Positions 17,514 to 26,956 of a stretch of 64,000 nt of DNA are shown here, in pieces. The stretch is from Sphingobacteriales bacterium UTBCD1 (GTDB lineage: Bacteria > Bacteroidota > Bacteroidia > Chitinophagales > Chitinophagaceae). The DNA lies in contig MWTC01000013.1 of the NCBI GenBank assembly GCA_002066995.1, forward strand, positions 87,579 through 151,578. Direction: 5' to 3'. Every line of letters begins with the position of its first letter. The stretch's first letter is position 1. The notes below the pieces were generated by a model. It did no database searches, was not told the DNA's origin, and saw only the letters and a program-made list of their open reading frames with translations. A program made the translations under genes and the position numbers.

Positions 17514-18212
17514 ATGCATATCGACATTCTGACTGTATTGCCTGAGCTGCTGGAAAGTCCTTTTCAGCACAGTATAATGAAAAGAGCGCAGGAAAAAGGG
17601 CTGCTCAGCATCAAAGTGCACCATTTAAGAAAATGGGCGGTGAATGATTACGGGCAGGTAGATGACTATCAGTATGGCGGTGGTGCCGGAATGGTGATGA
17701 TGTGCGAACCGCTGGCCAATGCAATTGAGGAGCTGTCAAAAGAACGGAATCGGGATGATCCCGGTGCAGCGTATGATGAGATCATTTACCTGACTCCCGA
17801 TGGAGAAAAACTTAACCAGAAAATTGTCAATGCGCTTTCGCTCAAAGAAAACTTATTACTCATCTGCGGCCATTATAAAGGAATTGATGAAAGAATAAGG
17901 GAGCACTTTATAACCAGAGAAATCTCTGTCGGTGATTACGTTTTAAGTGGCGGAGAGATAGCTGCTGTAGTATTGGCAGATGCGATCGGTAGAATTATTC
18001 CAGGAGTACTGAATGATGAAACATCTGCTTTATTCGATTCATTCCAGGATAACCTGCTTGCTCCCCCGGTTTACACAAGGCCCGAAGATTTCCGTGGATG
18101 GAAAGTTCCTGATGTCCTGCTCAGCGGAGATCACAAAAAAATTGAAGAATGGAGGAATGAACTTTCTTTTAAGAGAACAAGAGAACGGAGGCCTGATCTC
18201 CAAAACGATTGA
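17514..18212 (+). CDS. trmD: tRNA (guanine-N1)-methyltransferase TrmD
   Basis: This 232-residue enzyme methylates N1 of G37 next to the anticodon of several tRNAs, preventing +1 frameshifts. It is a SPOUT-fold methyltransferase. Typical motifs are [11 protein letters not shown] at the start, [13 protein letters not shown], the knot elements [14 protein letters not shown] and [13 protein letters not shown], and then [27 protein letters not shown] near the C terminus. The length is normal. It stands alone here, away from rimM and with no rplS downstream. Its start is supported by the promoter element ending five bases upstream. A hairpin shared with the convergent gene lies 16 bases after the stop. 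Confidence 0.97.
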   Translation: MHIDILTVLPELLESPFQHSIMKRAQEKGLLSIKVHHLRKWAVNDYGQVDDYQYGGGAGMVMMCEPLANAIEELSKERNRDDPGAAYDEIIYLTPDGEKLNQKIVNALSLKENLLLICGHYKGIDERIREHFITREISVGDYVLSGGEIAAVVLADAIGRIIPGVLNDETSALFDSFQDNLLAPPVYTRPEDFRGWKVPDVLLSGDHKKIEEWRNELSFKRTRERRPDLQND

Positions 18213-18228
18213 TAGCAATAAAAAAATT

Positions 18229-18250
18229 GCCCCGCTAAGAATAGCGGGGC
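18229..18250 (-). terminator. Rho-independent terminator between trmD and the polysaccharide synthase
   Basis: GCCCCGCTA (18229-18237) pairs perfectly with TAGCGGGGC (18242-18250) around AGAA. On the minus strand the stem is followed by AATTTTTTTATT, a good T run, so it ends the 18301-21753 gene. For trmD on the plus strand it lacks a T tract and may only work partially. Confidence 0.8.
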
Positions 18251-18300
18251 GTCACCCTTAACCATACGAAACCAAGAAATTTATCTTAATAAAGAATAGT

Positions 18301-21300
18301 TTACTTTGCTAATGCTGTTTCTTTCACCCCCTTTTCATTAATAAAAACTACATTTCCTGTCCGGTTCAGAGAACCCCATTTCTGCCCTTCGCCTTTCATT
18401 GCTCTCGAAATAGATCTGAACAAAATCACATACATCAGCTGGCGGTACACAAACCGCTGAGGAATAAGCCATACCAACCGGTGCATTTTTTCTTTTTCAA
18501 ATGCAAACGCCAATACAGAGACTGATACATCTACAAGCAGGAAAATGCTGTAATAAATCAATATTTTATTCAGGCTGTCAGGACTGTGCCTGTTCCAGAA
18601 AAGGCTTATAAAAAACAACAGGTCTGCCAATGGCGCTACAATCGGTAATATGGTCTGAAAAACCAGGATATTCGGCAATGCCATCATACCTAATGATTTG
18701 TAGCGTGGATTGAAACAGGCATCCCTGTTTTTCCAGAAACTCTGCATTACGCCGAAGATCCAGCGGAAACGCTGTTTCATGAATTGTTTCAAAGTCTCGG
18801 GAACTTCTGTCATTGCAATGGCATCTGTGCAATTACGGATCACACCGCCGCTGCGAAGTAACCTCAAAGTAAGATCACAATCTTCAGCCAGTGTATCGGT
18901 CATAAAGCCACCCACTTCTTCTACGGCAGATTTTTTGAAAACGCCGACAGCTCCGGGTATCACTGAAATGCAATTAAGATAGTCAAATGCCCTGCGGTCA
19001 AAATTTTGTGCAGTAATGTATTCAATGGATTGCCATTTTGTAAGAATGTTCTTTTCATTTCCGACTTTCACATTTCCTGCTACCGCCACTACTTCCGAAT
19101 TATTAAAATAACGCATCATCAACCGTACTGCATCCGGCATCAGTTGAGTATCGGCATCAATGCACACTACATAATCACCGGAACTCTGAGCGATACCAAA
19201 ATTCAAAGCAGAGGCCTTCCCTCCATTGGGTTTAGTATATATCTTAACCCCCGGATTGTTTGCAAAAGCATTTGAAATAACTTCGAAAGTATTATCCCTT
19301 GAACCGTCATCTACAAAGATCACTTCAAAGTCAGGATAATTCTGTTGCAATAAATTTTTTATTGTTTTTACCGCATTCACGCTTTCGTTATATGCCGGAA
19401 CAATAATGCTGACTTTTGAAGCCAGGTTGTCAGAAAGAATTAATTTTTCTTTTTTAGACCGGAAATATTCTAAAGAGGCCATCACGGCAAGAGAAACTGT
19501 TCTTAATAAGCCTAAAATTATTGCCACCCAGAATGCAGCATAAAGAAAACGCATTAACCAATAAACAAACATAGTGATCACACCATTCATTCTCACCAGG
19601 TCGTCATGTACCGGCGGCATTACAGCATCTCTCGGAAGTTTGAGGAGATCTGCAATAGATGTAAACTGTATTCCTTTGTCTTTAAAATATTTTATAATGC
19701 GGGGCAATGCCTCAACAGTTGCTTCCCTGTTTCCCCCGGCATCATGCAATAAAATAATACCCTTATCCGGATGAGCTGCATATTGATTTATGACACTGTT
19801 ATAAATGCTATCAGCTGTTATCCCGGGCTTCCAGTCGTTGGGATCAATACTTTCACCAACCGTATAATAACCTTTTTGTTTGCTGATCATTATCGGCTTC
19901 AACTCTTCCAGTTTGGTCGGTTGTGCATCTGCATTATAAGGTGCCCTGAATAAAATGGTACTCCTTCCCGTTGCCGCTTCAATTAATAAGCGGGTAGCTT
20001 CTATTTCCGTTTCTGCCCTGCTTTCACTGATCTCAGCAATATTAGGATGGGTGAACGTATGATTGCCAATTTCAAAACCATCCCGGTACATTCTTTTTAT
20101 CAAGGGCAGGTTCGTTTCTGCATTAATGCCCAACACAAAAAAGGCAGCGGGAACTTTTTCTTTTTCCAGGATGCTAAGGATGCGTGGTGTGTATTCGGGA
20201 TCAGGACCGTCATCAAAAGTCAGGAGCACCTGGTTGTGTACCTGGCCAAAAAGCTTAATGAAAAATCTGGTAGGAAGCTGGCGATAAGTTTCTTCACTCA
20301 CCAGAGTTTCTATACTATCTTTTTCAACATCAATGATTCCTTTCTGAGGATCATTCTTTACATCAAGAATTTCACCATTCCCTTTAAAATCGGGTTTATC
20401 TGTTTGCAGGTCAATGCTGCCAAGAACAGAAAAATCAAAAGGATTTTTTTTCAATGCAGCATTGCTGAGATCACGGCCGTAAAAATCCCAGATCCGTTCA
20501 TCTTCTGAACCCAGTCTCCACAAGGCGACACCTGCAGTACTGTATTCATCTGCAAAACGCATGGTATTAAAATTACCGCCGGCATCTATAAAAGAAACGG
20601 TGTGATGAACTTTATTATAATCGGTATATTCAAAATCACAATTATAAGAATCATTGTCAAAATCAATAGTAGCATTAAATTCTTTGGCAAGAGACAATGC
20701 CTGTTGGTAGGTTATTGTTTCAGCATCGCCTCCATCCGGCCAGTCATATCCGTAAGCTGCCATGCACAATACAATCTTATCCGAAGGGACATTTTTAGCA
20801 AACTTATCCAGTTCTTTTTCAATCCAGCGTTGTTCACTAACCGGCCCCGGAACACTGGTTGCGTAATGCTGGTCATAAGCCATAAAGAAAAGATAGTCAT
20901 TATACCGTGCCAGCTCGCCTGATTGAAAATCATTATCATTCGGCATGATATCCTGTGTCAGTAAAAGTCCATTCTTATGTAGTGAATCGCTGAGTTCTTT
21001 TAAGAATGAATTCATGGCACCAACAGTCTTTTCGTTTTTTATCTCTTCAAAATCTATATTGATACCCTGAAATTTATTAGCCTTCAATGTGGCAAGGAGT
21101 TGTTCTATCAGCTTTTCTCTTTTTTGATAATTCAGTAAAAACCGAGATAAAAGATCAGGATCAAAATCCCCGTCCTGTTTATTCAAATTTACATTACTCA
21201 GCATGGGGATGATGGAGACATTATTTTGCTTCATCAATGCAAGGCCATCAGGATCTATACTTCTGATCAGGGTGTCGGCGACCGGATCTATAAAAAACCA

Positions 21301-21753
21301 TTCCGGCAAAACTGTATTCAGTTCGGAAATATGATCCTGCAGTGAGAATAAAGCCTGTGGGTCCCAGTCAACATAAAATGCAGCTCGTATACGTGAAGTT
21401 TTTTTTGTATTCAGTTTAGCTGAATCTTCTTTTTCAGCAGCTGCCAGCATGCTTTTTGCCCTTTTTATTTTCAAAAATGCATTAAAGCCGCCCTTATATT
21501 TTATTGCTTCCTTTTTTGTAAATCCTTTTGGCTGGGTCGGGTCAATCTTATTAAAATCTGATTTCGATAAACCGGGTAATAATGGCCTTGGATCTATTGC
21601 CAGAGTGATCCACACTACCGGTACCATTAATAAAATAAAAAAAAGTGATACTCTTCCGATCCATCTGAAAGTATTCCAACGAAGCCTGGAAGAGGTTTGA
21701 AAAATTTGTTTTTGGGAGTTCATGATTTCGTTTGGTTTGGTAAAAGTAAACAA
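18301..21753 (-). CDS. GH18-like hydrolase / polysaccharide deacetylase / GT2 glycosyltransferase fusion
   Basis: This 1150-residue membrane protein combines three enzymes. After an N-terminal TM helix comes a GH18-like domain (about residues 120-440) with GINIDFEEI near 233, the reduced catalytic motif seen in cortex-lytic GH18 proteins. A NodB deacetylase domain (about 505-700) has TFDDGPDPEY, GNHTFTHPNI and FRAPYN. After TM segments near 735 comes a processive GT2 domain (about 780-1050) with IIVPAYNES, VDDGSRDNT, DADTQ, AEDCDLTLRL and QRFRW, then C-terminal TMs. This suggests synthesis, deacetylation and trimming of a beta-linked amino-sugar polymer, as PgaB and PgaC do separately. Met11 (21723) is an alternative start. 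A terminator follows the gene. Confidence 0.88.
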   Translation of the reverse strand: MFTFTKPNEIMNSQKQIFQTSSRLRWNTFRWIGRVSLFFILLMVPVVWITLAIDPRPLLPGLSKSDFNKIDPTQPKGFTKKEAIKYKGGFNAFLKIKRAKSMLAAAEKEDSAKLNTKKTSRIRAAFYVDWDPQALFSLQDHISELNTVLPEWFFIDPVADTLIRSIDPDGLALMKQNNVSIIPMLSNVNLNKQDGDFDPDLLSRFLLNYQKREKLIEQLLATLKANKFQGINIDFEEIKNEKTVGAMNSFLKELSDSLHKNGLLLTQDIMPNDNDFQSGELARYNDYLFFMAYDQHYATSVPGPVSEQRWIEKELDKFAKNVPSDKIVLCMAAYGYDWPDGGDAETITYQQALSLAKEFNATIDFDNDSYNCDFEYTDYNKVHHTVSFIDAGGNFNTMRFADEYSTAGVALWRLGSEDERIWDFYGRDLSNAALKKNPFDFSVLGSIDLQTDKPDFKGNGEILDVKNDPQKGIIDVEKDSIETLVSEETYRQLPTRFFIKLFGQVHNQVLLTFDDGPDPEYTPRILSILEKEKVPAAFFVLGINAETNLPLIKRMYRDGFEIGNHTFTHPNIAEISESRAETEIEATRLLIEAATGRSTILFRAPYNADAQPTKLEELKPIMISKQKGYYTVGESIDPNDWKPGITADSIYNSVINQYAAHPDKGIILLHDAGGNREATVEALPRIIKYFKDKGIQFTSIADLLKLPRDAVMPPVHDDLVRMNGVITMFVYWLMRFLYAAFWVAIILGLLRTVSLAVMASLEYFRSKKEKLILSDNLASKVSIIVPAYNESVNAVKTIKNLLQQNYPDFEVIFVDDGSRDNTFEVISNAFANNPGVKIYTKPNGGKASALNFGIAQSSGDYVVCIDADTQLMPDAVRLMMRYFNNSEVVAVAGNVKVGNEKNILTKWQSIEYITAQNFDRRAFDYLNCISVIPGAVGVFKKSAVEEVGGFMTDTLAEDCDLTLRLLRSGGVIRNCTDAIAMTEVPETLKQFMKQRFRWIFGVMQSFWKNRDACFNPRYKSLGMMALPNILVFQTILPIVAPLADLLFFISLFWNRHSPDSLNKILIYYSIFLLVDVSVSVLAFAFEKEKMHRLVWLIPQRFVYRQLMYVILFRSISRAMKGEGQKWGSLNRTGNVVFINEKGVKETALAK

Positions 21754-21780
21754 GCATTATTCCCATTGATGTTATCCGGT

Positions 21781-21807
21781 GGTTAACAGCGGTTAAATAC
21801 GGGTTAA
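21781..21807. repeat. Three GGTTAA direct repeats in a divergent promoter region
   Basis: GGTTAA occurs at 21781-21786, 21791-21796 and 21802-21807, spaced 10 and 11 bases, about one helical turn. The repeats lie between the divergent genes at 21753 and 21937. Helical phasing suggests a protein-binding array, but no regulator is known. Confidence 0.35.
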
Positions 21808-21936
21808 TGAAAAAAGGCCGACATTAATAGAGAAAATAAATGAATATATAACTGACAAACGGTTGTTCCATTTTACCTGTGGTTACGAAGAAATGAATTA
21901 ATTTCAGGATATTGCAATACAACTAAACTAACCGCT

Positions 21937-23379
21937 ATGAGTACGAACCGCAGAAAATTTCTCCGCAACCTGACCATAGGTGCAGGCGCTTTTTCCATCA
22001 GCCTTCCATCACTGGCCGGCTTCCGGCAGGCTAAGGTCAAAAAAAATGAAGAATACCGGTTTGAATCTATTGATCATGGTGAGCAGCAATTTAATATGTG
22101 TGGCTATGCTGCGCCAAAAATTGAAACGGTCCGGATTGGCATTGTCGGGCTGGGTATGCGTGGATCAGGCGCAGTGGAACGGCTGAGCTATATTGACGGC
22201 GTAGAAATCGTAGCCCTATGCGACAAATATCCTGACCGGGTTGCCAGAGCACAAAAGACCCTGGAAAAAATGCAAAGACCCAAAGCAAAAGAATTCAGCG
22301 GTGAAGAAGGATATAAAGCTTTGTGTGAAAGCAATGATATTGATCTTGTTTATACCCCCACTCCCTGGGCATTGCATACTCCTGTTGCTCTTTGTGCCAT
22401 GAACAACGGGAAACATGCAGCTACCGAAGTGAATGCAGGAAAGACCGTTGATCAATGCTGGGAACTGGTGGAAACATCGGAGAGAACAAAGAAGCACATG
22501 ATGATGCTGGAGAATTGTTGCTACGATTTTTTTGAGTTGCTTACTTTGAATATGGTGCGTAATGGACTGTTCGGAGAACTGATCCATGCCGAAGGCGCCT
22601 ACCTGCATGACCTATCCAGGGAATACCTGTTCAACAAAAATGCTTATGCGGACATGTGGCGGCTAAAAGAAAATATAGGGAAGAACGGAAACCTTTATCC
22701 CACGCATGGCCTGGGGCCCATTGCACAATGCATGAACATCAACCGGGGCGACAAACTCGATTACCTGGTCAGCATGAGCAGTGATGATTTTACGCTGGGC
22801 GACCTGGCAAAAGAAATGGCCGGCAAAGATGATTTTTTCAAACCTTATACGGATATGCCCTACCGCGGCAATACCAATACAACCAGTATCCGCACCCACA
22901 AAGGAAAGACGATCATGCTGCAACATGATGTTTCCACCACAAGGCCTTATTCAAGGATTCACCTGGTCAGCGGTACCAAGGCCATTTGCCAGAAATATCC
23001 CGGGCCGGAGCGGATCGCTTTCGGACATGAGTGGATCAAAGACGAAGAATTGAAAGGACTTTATGATAAATATTCCCCACCGATTGTAAGACACATTGGT
23101 GACATTGCTAAAAACATCGGCGGCCATGGTGGAATGGATTTCATTATGGACTGGAGATTGATTGATTGTTTAAGAAACGGATTACCGCTGGATCAAAATG
23201 TTTATGATGCCGCCACCTGGAGCAGCATCTTTCATCTTAGCCAACAGTCTGTAACCGGAAAATCAAAACCGGTGGAAGTTCCTGATTTTACTAGAGGATC
23301 CTGGACAACAAACAAACCGCATGACATGACACTGAATGGCGGTGCAACTACGGGAGTGAGGAAGGTAAAGAAAAGCTAA
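21937..23379 (+). CDS. Gfo/Idh/MocA family protein, GH109 (alpha-N-acetylgalactosaminidase)-like
   Basis: This 480-residue protein starts with a Tat signal (NRRKFLRNLTIGAGAFSIS), so it is probably exported folded with its NAD cofactor. The Rossmann part begins at about residue 60 with IGIVGLGMRGSGAVERL. The segments HAATEVNAG, MMLENCCYDFFELLTLNMVRNGLFGE, AEGAYLHDL, GNLYPTHGLGPIAQCMNINRGD and DYLVSMSS match glycoside hydrolase family 109, which removes terminal alpha-GalNAc by an NAD-dependent elimination mechanism. The HGLGP and YLHD segments carry the expected catalytic His and Tyr region. The substrate is not proven. The gene is divergent from the polysaccharide synthase and precedes a convergent gene. 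Confidence 0.86.
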   Translation: MSTNRRKFLRNLTIGAGAFSISLPSLAGFRQAKVKKNEEYRFESIDHGEQQFNMCGYAAPKIETVRIGIVGLGMRGSGAVERLSYIDGVEIVALCDKYPDRVARAQKTLEKMQRPKAKEFSGEEGYKALCESNDIDLVYTPTPWALHTPVALCAMNNGKHAATEVNAGKTVDQCWELVETSERTKKHMMMLENCCYDFFELLTLNMVRNGLFGELIHAEGAYLHDLSREYLFNKNAYADMWRLKENIGKNGNLYPTHGLGPIAQCMNINRGDKLDYLVSMSSDDFTLGDLAKEMAGKDDFFKPYTDMPYRGNTNTTSIRTHKGKTIMLQHDVSTTRPYSRIHLVSGTKAICQKYPGPERIAFGHEWIKDEELKGLYDKYSPPIVRHIGDIAKNIGGHGGMDFIMDWRLIDCLRNGLPLDQNVYDAATWSSIFHLSQQSVTGKSKPVEVPDFTRGSWTTNKPHDMTLNGGATTGVRKVKKS

Positions 23380-23504
23380 TGATGCAGGACTGACTGTCCT
23401 ATCTATTATCAGAAGTGGACTCACAGAAAAAGCGAAGAAAGGAAGAAACCAATCTTCCAGTAAGTTTTTTATTTTCTCCATCTTACCTGATAATATCTTT
23501 TAAT

Positions 23505-23585
23505 TTATGAAGTAAAAAACATCATAATGAAATAATACACCAGGATAAGGAGCAGGTTGAGTATAAAGGTCTTTTTCATAAGCAT
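23505..23585 (-). CDS. Possible small membrane protein of 26 residues
   Basis: An ATG at 23585 on the minus strand opens a 26-codon frame ending with TAA. The product begins MLMKKTFILNLLLILVYYF: a short basic start followed by one hydrophobic helix and two polar end residues. This is the make-up of many single-span small membrane proteins. It lies just past the terminator hairpin of the 23675-26869 gene, so it would need read-through or its own promoter, which I cannot see. It may be a chance frame. Confidence 0.3.
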   Translation of the reverse strand: MLMKKTFILNLLLILVYYFIMMFFTS

Positions 23586-23602
23586 GGGATTAAAATAAAA
23601 AA

Positions 23603-23627
23603 AGCTGAATGGTGTGCCCATTCAGCT
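23603..23627 (-). terminator. Rho-independent terminator of the beta-propeller gene
   Basis: AGCTGAATGG (23603-23612) and CCATTCAGCT (23618-23627) are perfect complements around a five-base loop. On the minus strand the stem is followed directly by a run of seven T. It sits 48 bases after the stop of the gene at 23675. Confidence 0.85.
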
Positions 23628-23674
23628 GAAAATAATATGCCGCAAATCAATTTTCTTTACAGGAAAAACACTTA

Positions 23675-26600
23675 TTATGAATCTTTTTTTACCCCGATTA
23701 CCGGTAGTGTTTTTTCATGAATCAATTGATTGAGCTTACCTACATCATCGCTCATAATCTTCTTCAATTTATTTAACTGCACATCGATAAGGGGCTCTAA
23801 TTCTGCATAGGCATCCTTTGCCTGTTGCGGAAGTTCCGATGGACCTGATGACGCCACATTATAAATACTGGATAATTTATCATCCAGCTTGATCGGAAAA
23901 TTCAACACATCCTGCCCGCTCTTTGCTTTTGTCTGATGCAATGCTTCTTCCACAGCAGTCAGCTGCTTGCTGATCGTATCTATTTCCTGTTTCACTTCTT
24001 TCGGCATTCCTTTTCCTATTCTTGCGCTGAACTCATTCATTTGCTGTCGTACTTCCCGTATATTTTTAATGGATCTCATTATCTCAGAAGATTTATCACG
24101 TAGAGCGATGAGAAAATTAAATTGTTTTTCATAATCAGCCTGCGTACCGCTATAATTCGGATTCGGAATAATCGTGAACGGAACTTCTGCCGAATCAGCA
24201 CCTGATTTGAATTTTGCAAAATAATTTCCCGGAGCTGCCTTGGGCCCGCCGATAAAGCCATTCCATAAAATCAAACCTTCTACTCTTTCAGCCTCGGGAT
24301 AATTCATATCCCATTCAAACCGGTTCATCCCGTTTGCCACTTCCACTTTTCCTGAAGCGCCACCGCCGGCCATACCCGGGAAACGTCCTCCAGATCCGCC
24401 TACCTCGTTGTTAGGAAATGTCTTTATAACTTTCCTATCCTTATCCATCACAGTAATGGTGAGTTTTGCAGAATCTCCTGCATCTTTCATATAATAATTG
24501 AACACTACTCCATTCGGCGGGTTCTTTGCTACATTTTCCATATTTCCCCCAAAACCGGCAAAGGAAAACCGGCCACCACCGGGCATGCGGTAAGCAGGAT
24601 TTACACTGAAAATATGCAGCTTTTTATTCAGGATGTCATCATTTTTTTCCTGTAATACTGTGAGATCATCCAATATATAAAGGCTTCTTCCCTGTGTACC
24701 GACGATCAGATCATTATTCTTAATGGCCAGATCAACAATCGGCGTTACCGGAAGATTCAACTGAAAAGGTTTCCAATTGGCTCCATCATCATAAGAAATA
24801 TACATTCCATACTCCGTGCCCGCATACAGCAATCCCGGCCTTTTCCTGTCTGCCCGCAGACACCGTGCAAAATGCATCGGGTCAATTCCATTGACAAGCA
24901 GCTTCCATGTTTTGCCATAGTCTTCTGTTTTGTAGATATAAGATTTGAAATCATCCAGCTTGTACCTCGTTCCCACTACATAAGCCGCACCTTTTTTGAA
25001 AGGATCTACTTCAATGCAATTCCACATCATCCATTTCGGGCAGTCTTTAGGTGTTACATTCTCCCAATTCTTTCCTCCGTCTTTACTGATAGATAAAATA
25101 CCGTCATCACTCCCTGCCCATAAGAGATCTTTTTCCATCCAGCTTTCTGTTGCATAAAAAATAGTACAGTAATATTCCACACTTGTATTGTCCTGCGTGA
25201 TCGGCCCCCCGCTTGAAGCTTGCCTTGTCTTATCATTAGTGGTGAGATCAGGCGAAATCATCTGCCAGGATTTTCCTTCATCCGTTGTTACGAACAAATG
25301 ATTGCCTGCTGCATATAATTTTTTCGGATCGTTGGGTGAAAAGAAGATCGGGTAGTTCCATTGAAAACGATACTTTGCCGAATCGGCACCTGCACCCATA
25401 TTGTCAATAGGCCAAATATTGATCATGCGGCTTTCGCCCGTACGCAGATCTAATCTTTGCAGCAGGCCCTGGTAGTTTCCTCCATAGGTAATATCAGGGT
25501 TGAGCGGGTCGGCAACAATATAACCGCTTTCACTTCCCGCTACATCTTCCAGATCCGATTCAGTGATTCCCATTCCGTAAGTCCTGCTTTTTAATCTGAA
25601 AGCGCCATTATCCTGCTGTGCAAACAAAACATGATAAGGAAATGCATTGTCGGTACTTAAACGATAAGTTTCTACTGTAGGTTGATTCAAATAAGTACTC
25701 CAGCTGGTGCCGCCATTGAACGTGACCTGTGCACCTCCATCATCAGCCACAACCATTCTTTTACCATTCTCAGGATCTATCCACAGATCATGATGATCAC
25801 CATGAGGAGTGCGAACACTCTGAAAAGTACGCCCCCCATCAATACTGCGCATAAAATTCACATTAGGACAATAAACAAGATTCTCATTCTGAGGATCTAC
25901 ATATACTTTGGTATAATACCATGCCCTCTGGCGAATATTATTATCACCGGAGGTCAGCGACCAGGTTTCCCCGCCGTCACTACTCATAAACAAACCGCCA
26001 TTTTTGTTTTCAATGATGGAATAAATTTTATCTGTATTTGACGGGGCTACTGCCACACCCACAATGCCCCAGGTTCCCTTTGGTAATCCTTTATTTGCAG
26101 AAATATTTTTCCAGGTCTCACCCCCGTCTGTGCTCTTCCACAAGCTGCTGCCTTCGCCGCCGCTTTCCAATGAATATGGCGTTCTGATCACCCGCCACAT
26201 TCCTGCATAAAAAACTTTAGGATTGCCGGGCTCCATTACCAGGTCGCTGCAGGCAGTCTGATCATTGACAAATAAAACTCTTTTCCAGTTTTTACCGCCA
26301 TCAGTTGTTTTATAAACACCTCTTTCTTGATTGGGGCCAAATATATGTCCCATTACTGCTACCCACACTATATCCGGGTTCCGGGGATGAATCACTATGC
26401 GGATAATATGGCGGCCATCTTTCAACCCGATATTTTTCCAACTCTTTCCTCCGTCATCACTGCGCCACATTCCTCCCAGGCCCTCACTTACATTTCCACG
26501 CACCGTGTTTTGTCCTTCACCAACATAGATGATCTCTTCATCGCTGGGAGCTACAGCAACAGAACCGATGCTGCCACCAAAATATTTATCTGAAATATTT

Positions 26601-26869
26601 TTCCAAACGTTTCCCCCATCGGTAGTCTTCCATACTCCACCGCCCACTCCTCCAAAGTAAAAAGTGTTTTTGTCTTTATAGCTGCCCGCTACCGCAGCAC
26701 TCCGCCCGCCGCGGAACGGACCGATCAACCGGTAATTAAGTTTAGAAAATAAAATGGAATCCGTAGTAGCCGCAGGAATATTTTTTTCCCGGGCAGGAGA
26801 CTGTTTTTTCTTTTGTGCCGATACACCAAGAAAGGATATTGCCAAAAGAATGCATAACATTTTTCTCAT
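23675..26869 (-). CDS. Secreted VPS10/BNR-repeat beta-propeller protein
   Basis: This 1064-residue protein has a signal peptide (MLCILLAISFLGVSAQ) and a large sortilin-like (VPS10) beta-propeller region covering about residues 45-760. Repeated blade tips of the form S/TxDGGxxWxxI (TTDGGNVWKNI, RSDDGGKSWKNI, KTTDGGKNWKRV, KSTDGGETWKNI, SSDGGETWSLT) are the Asp-box motif. After about residue 790 come a beta-rich region and a helical C-terminal domain with RDKSSEIMRSIKNIREVRQQM. Such proteins are often annotated as glycosyl hydrolases, but no catalytic site is visible and a binding or scaffold role is as likely. No T9SS sorting tail is seen. It is divergent from the adenine deaminase gene with 87 bases between. 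Confidence 0.85.
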   Translation of the reverse strand: MRKMLCILLAISFLGVSAQKKKQSPAREKNIPAATTDSILFSKLNYRLIGPFRGGRSAAVAGSYKDKNTFYFGGVGGGVWKTTDGGNVWKNISDKYFGGSIGSVAVAPSDEEIIYVGEGQNTVRGNVSEGLGGMWRSDDGGKSWKNIGLKDGRHIIRIVIHPRNPDIVWVAVMGHIFGPNQERGVYKTTDGGKNWKRVLFVNDQTACSDLVMEPGNPKVFYAGMWRVIRTPYSLESGGEGSSLWKSTDGGETWKNISANKGLPKGTWGIVGVAVAPSNTDKIYSIIENKNGGLFMSSDGGETWSLTSGDNNIRQRAWYYTKVYVDPQNENLVYCPNVNFMRSIDGGRTFQSVRTPHGDHHDLWIDPENGKRMVVADDGGAQVTFNGGTSWSTYLNQPTVETYRLSTDNAFPYHVLFAQQDNGAFRLKSRTYGMGITESDLEDVAGSESGYIVADPLNPDITYGGNYQGLLQRLDLRTGESRMINIWPIDNMGAGADSAKYRFQWNYPIFFSPNDPKKLYAAGNHLFVTTDEGKSWQMISPDLTTNDKTRQASSGGPITQDNTSVEYYCTIFYATESWMEKDLLWAGSDDGILSISKDGGKNWENVTPKDCPKWMMWNCIEVDPFKKGAAYVVGTRYKLDDFKSYIYKTEDYGKTWKLLVNGIDPMHFARCLRADRKRPGLLYAGTEYGMYISYDDGANWKPFQLNLPVTPIVDLAIKNNDLIVGTQGRSLYILDDLTVLQEKNDDILNKKLHIFSVNPAYRMPGGGRFSFAGFGGNMENVAKNPPNGVVFNYYMKDAGDSAKLTITVMDKDRKVIKTFPNNEVGGSGGRFPGMAGGGASGKVEVANGMNRFEWDMNYPEAERVEGLILWNGFIGGPKAAPGNYFAKFKSGADSAEVPFTIIPNPNYSGTQADYEKQFNFLIALRDKSSEIMRSIKNIREVRQQMNEFSARIGKGMPKEVKQEIDTISKQLTAVEEALHQTKAKSGQDVLNFPIKLDDKLSSIYNVASSGPSELPQQAKDAYAELEPLIDVQLNKLKKIMSDDVGKLNQLIHEKTLPVIGVKKDS

Positions 26870-26956
26870 AAGAAATTTTGTTTGAAGTTAGTTTGGAAAA
26901 AATGAGGATTTGAAGTTAGCGATTTAACTTTAACTTCATCAAATATTACAATTGGA

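Noticed and set aside
23675..26869. Glycosyl hydrolase call for the VPS10-like protein
   Set aside because: Asp-box repeats are structural, and no catalytic residues could be placed.
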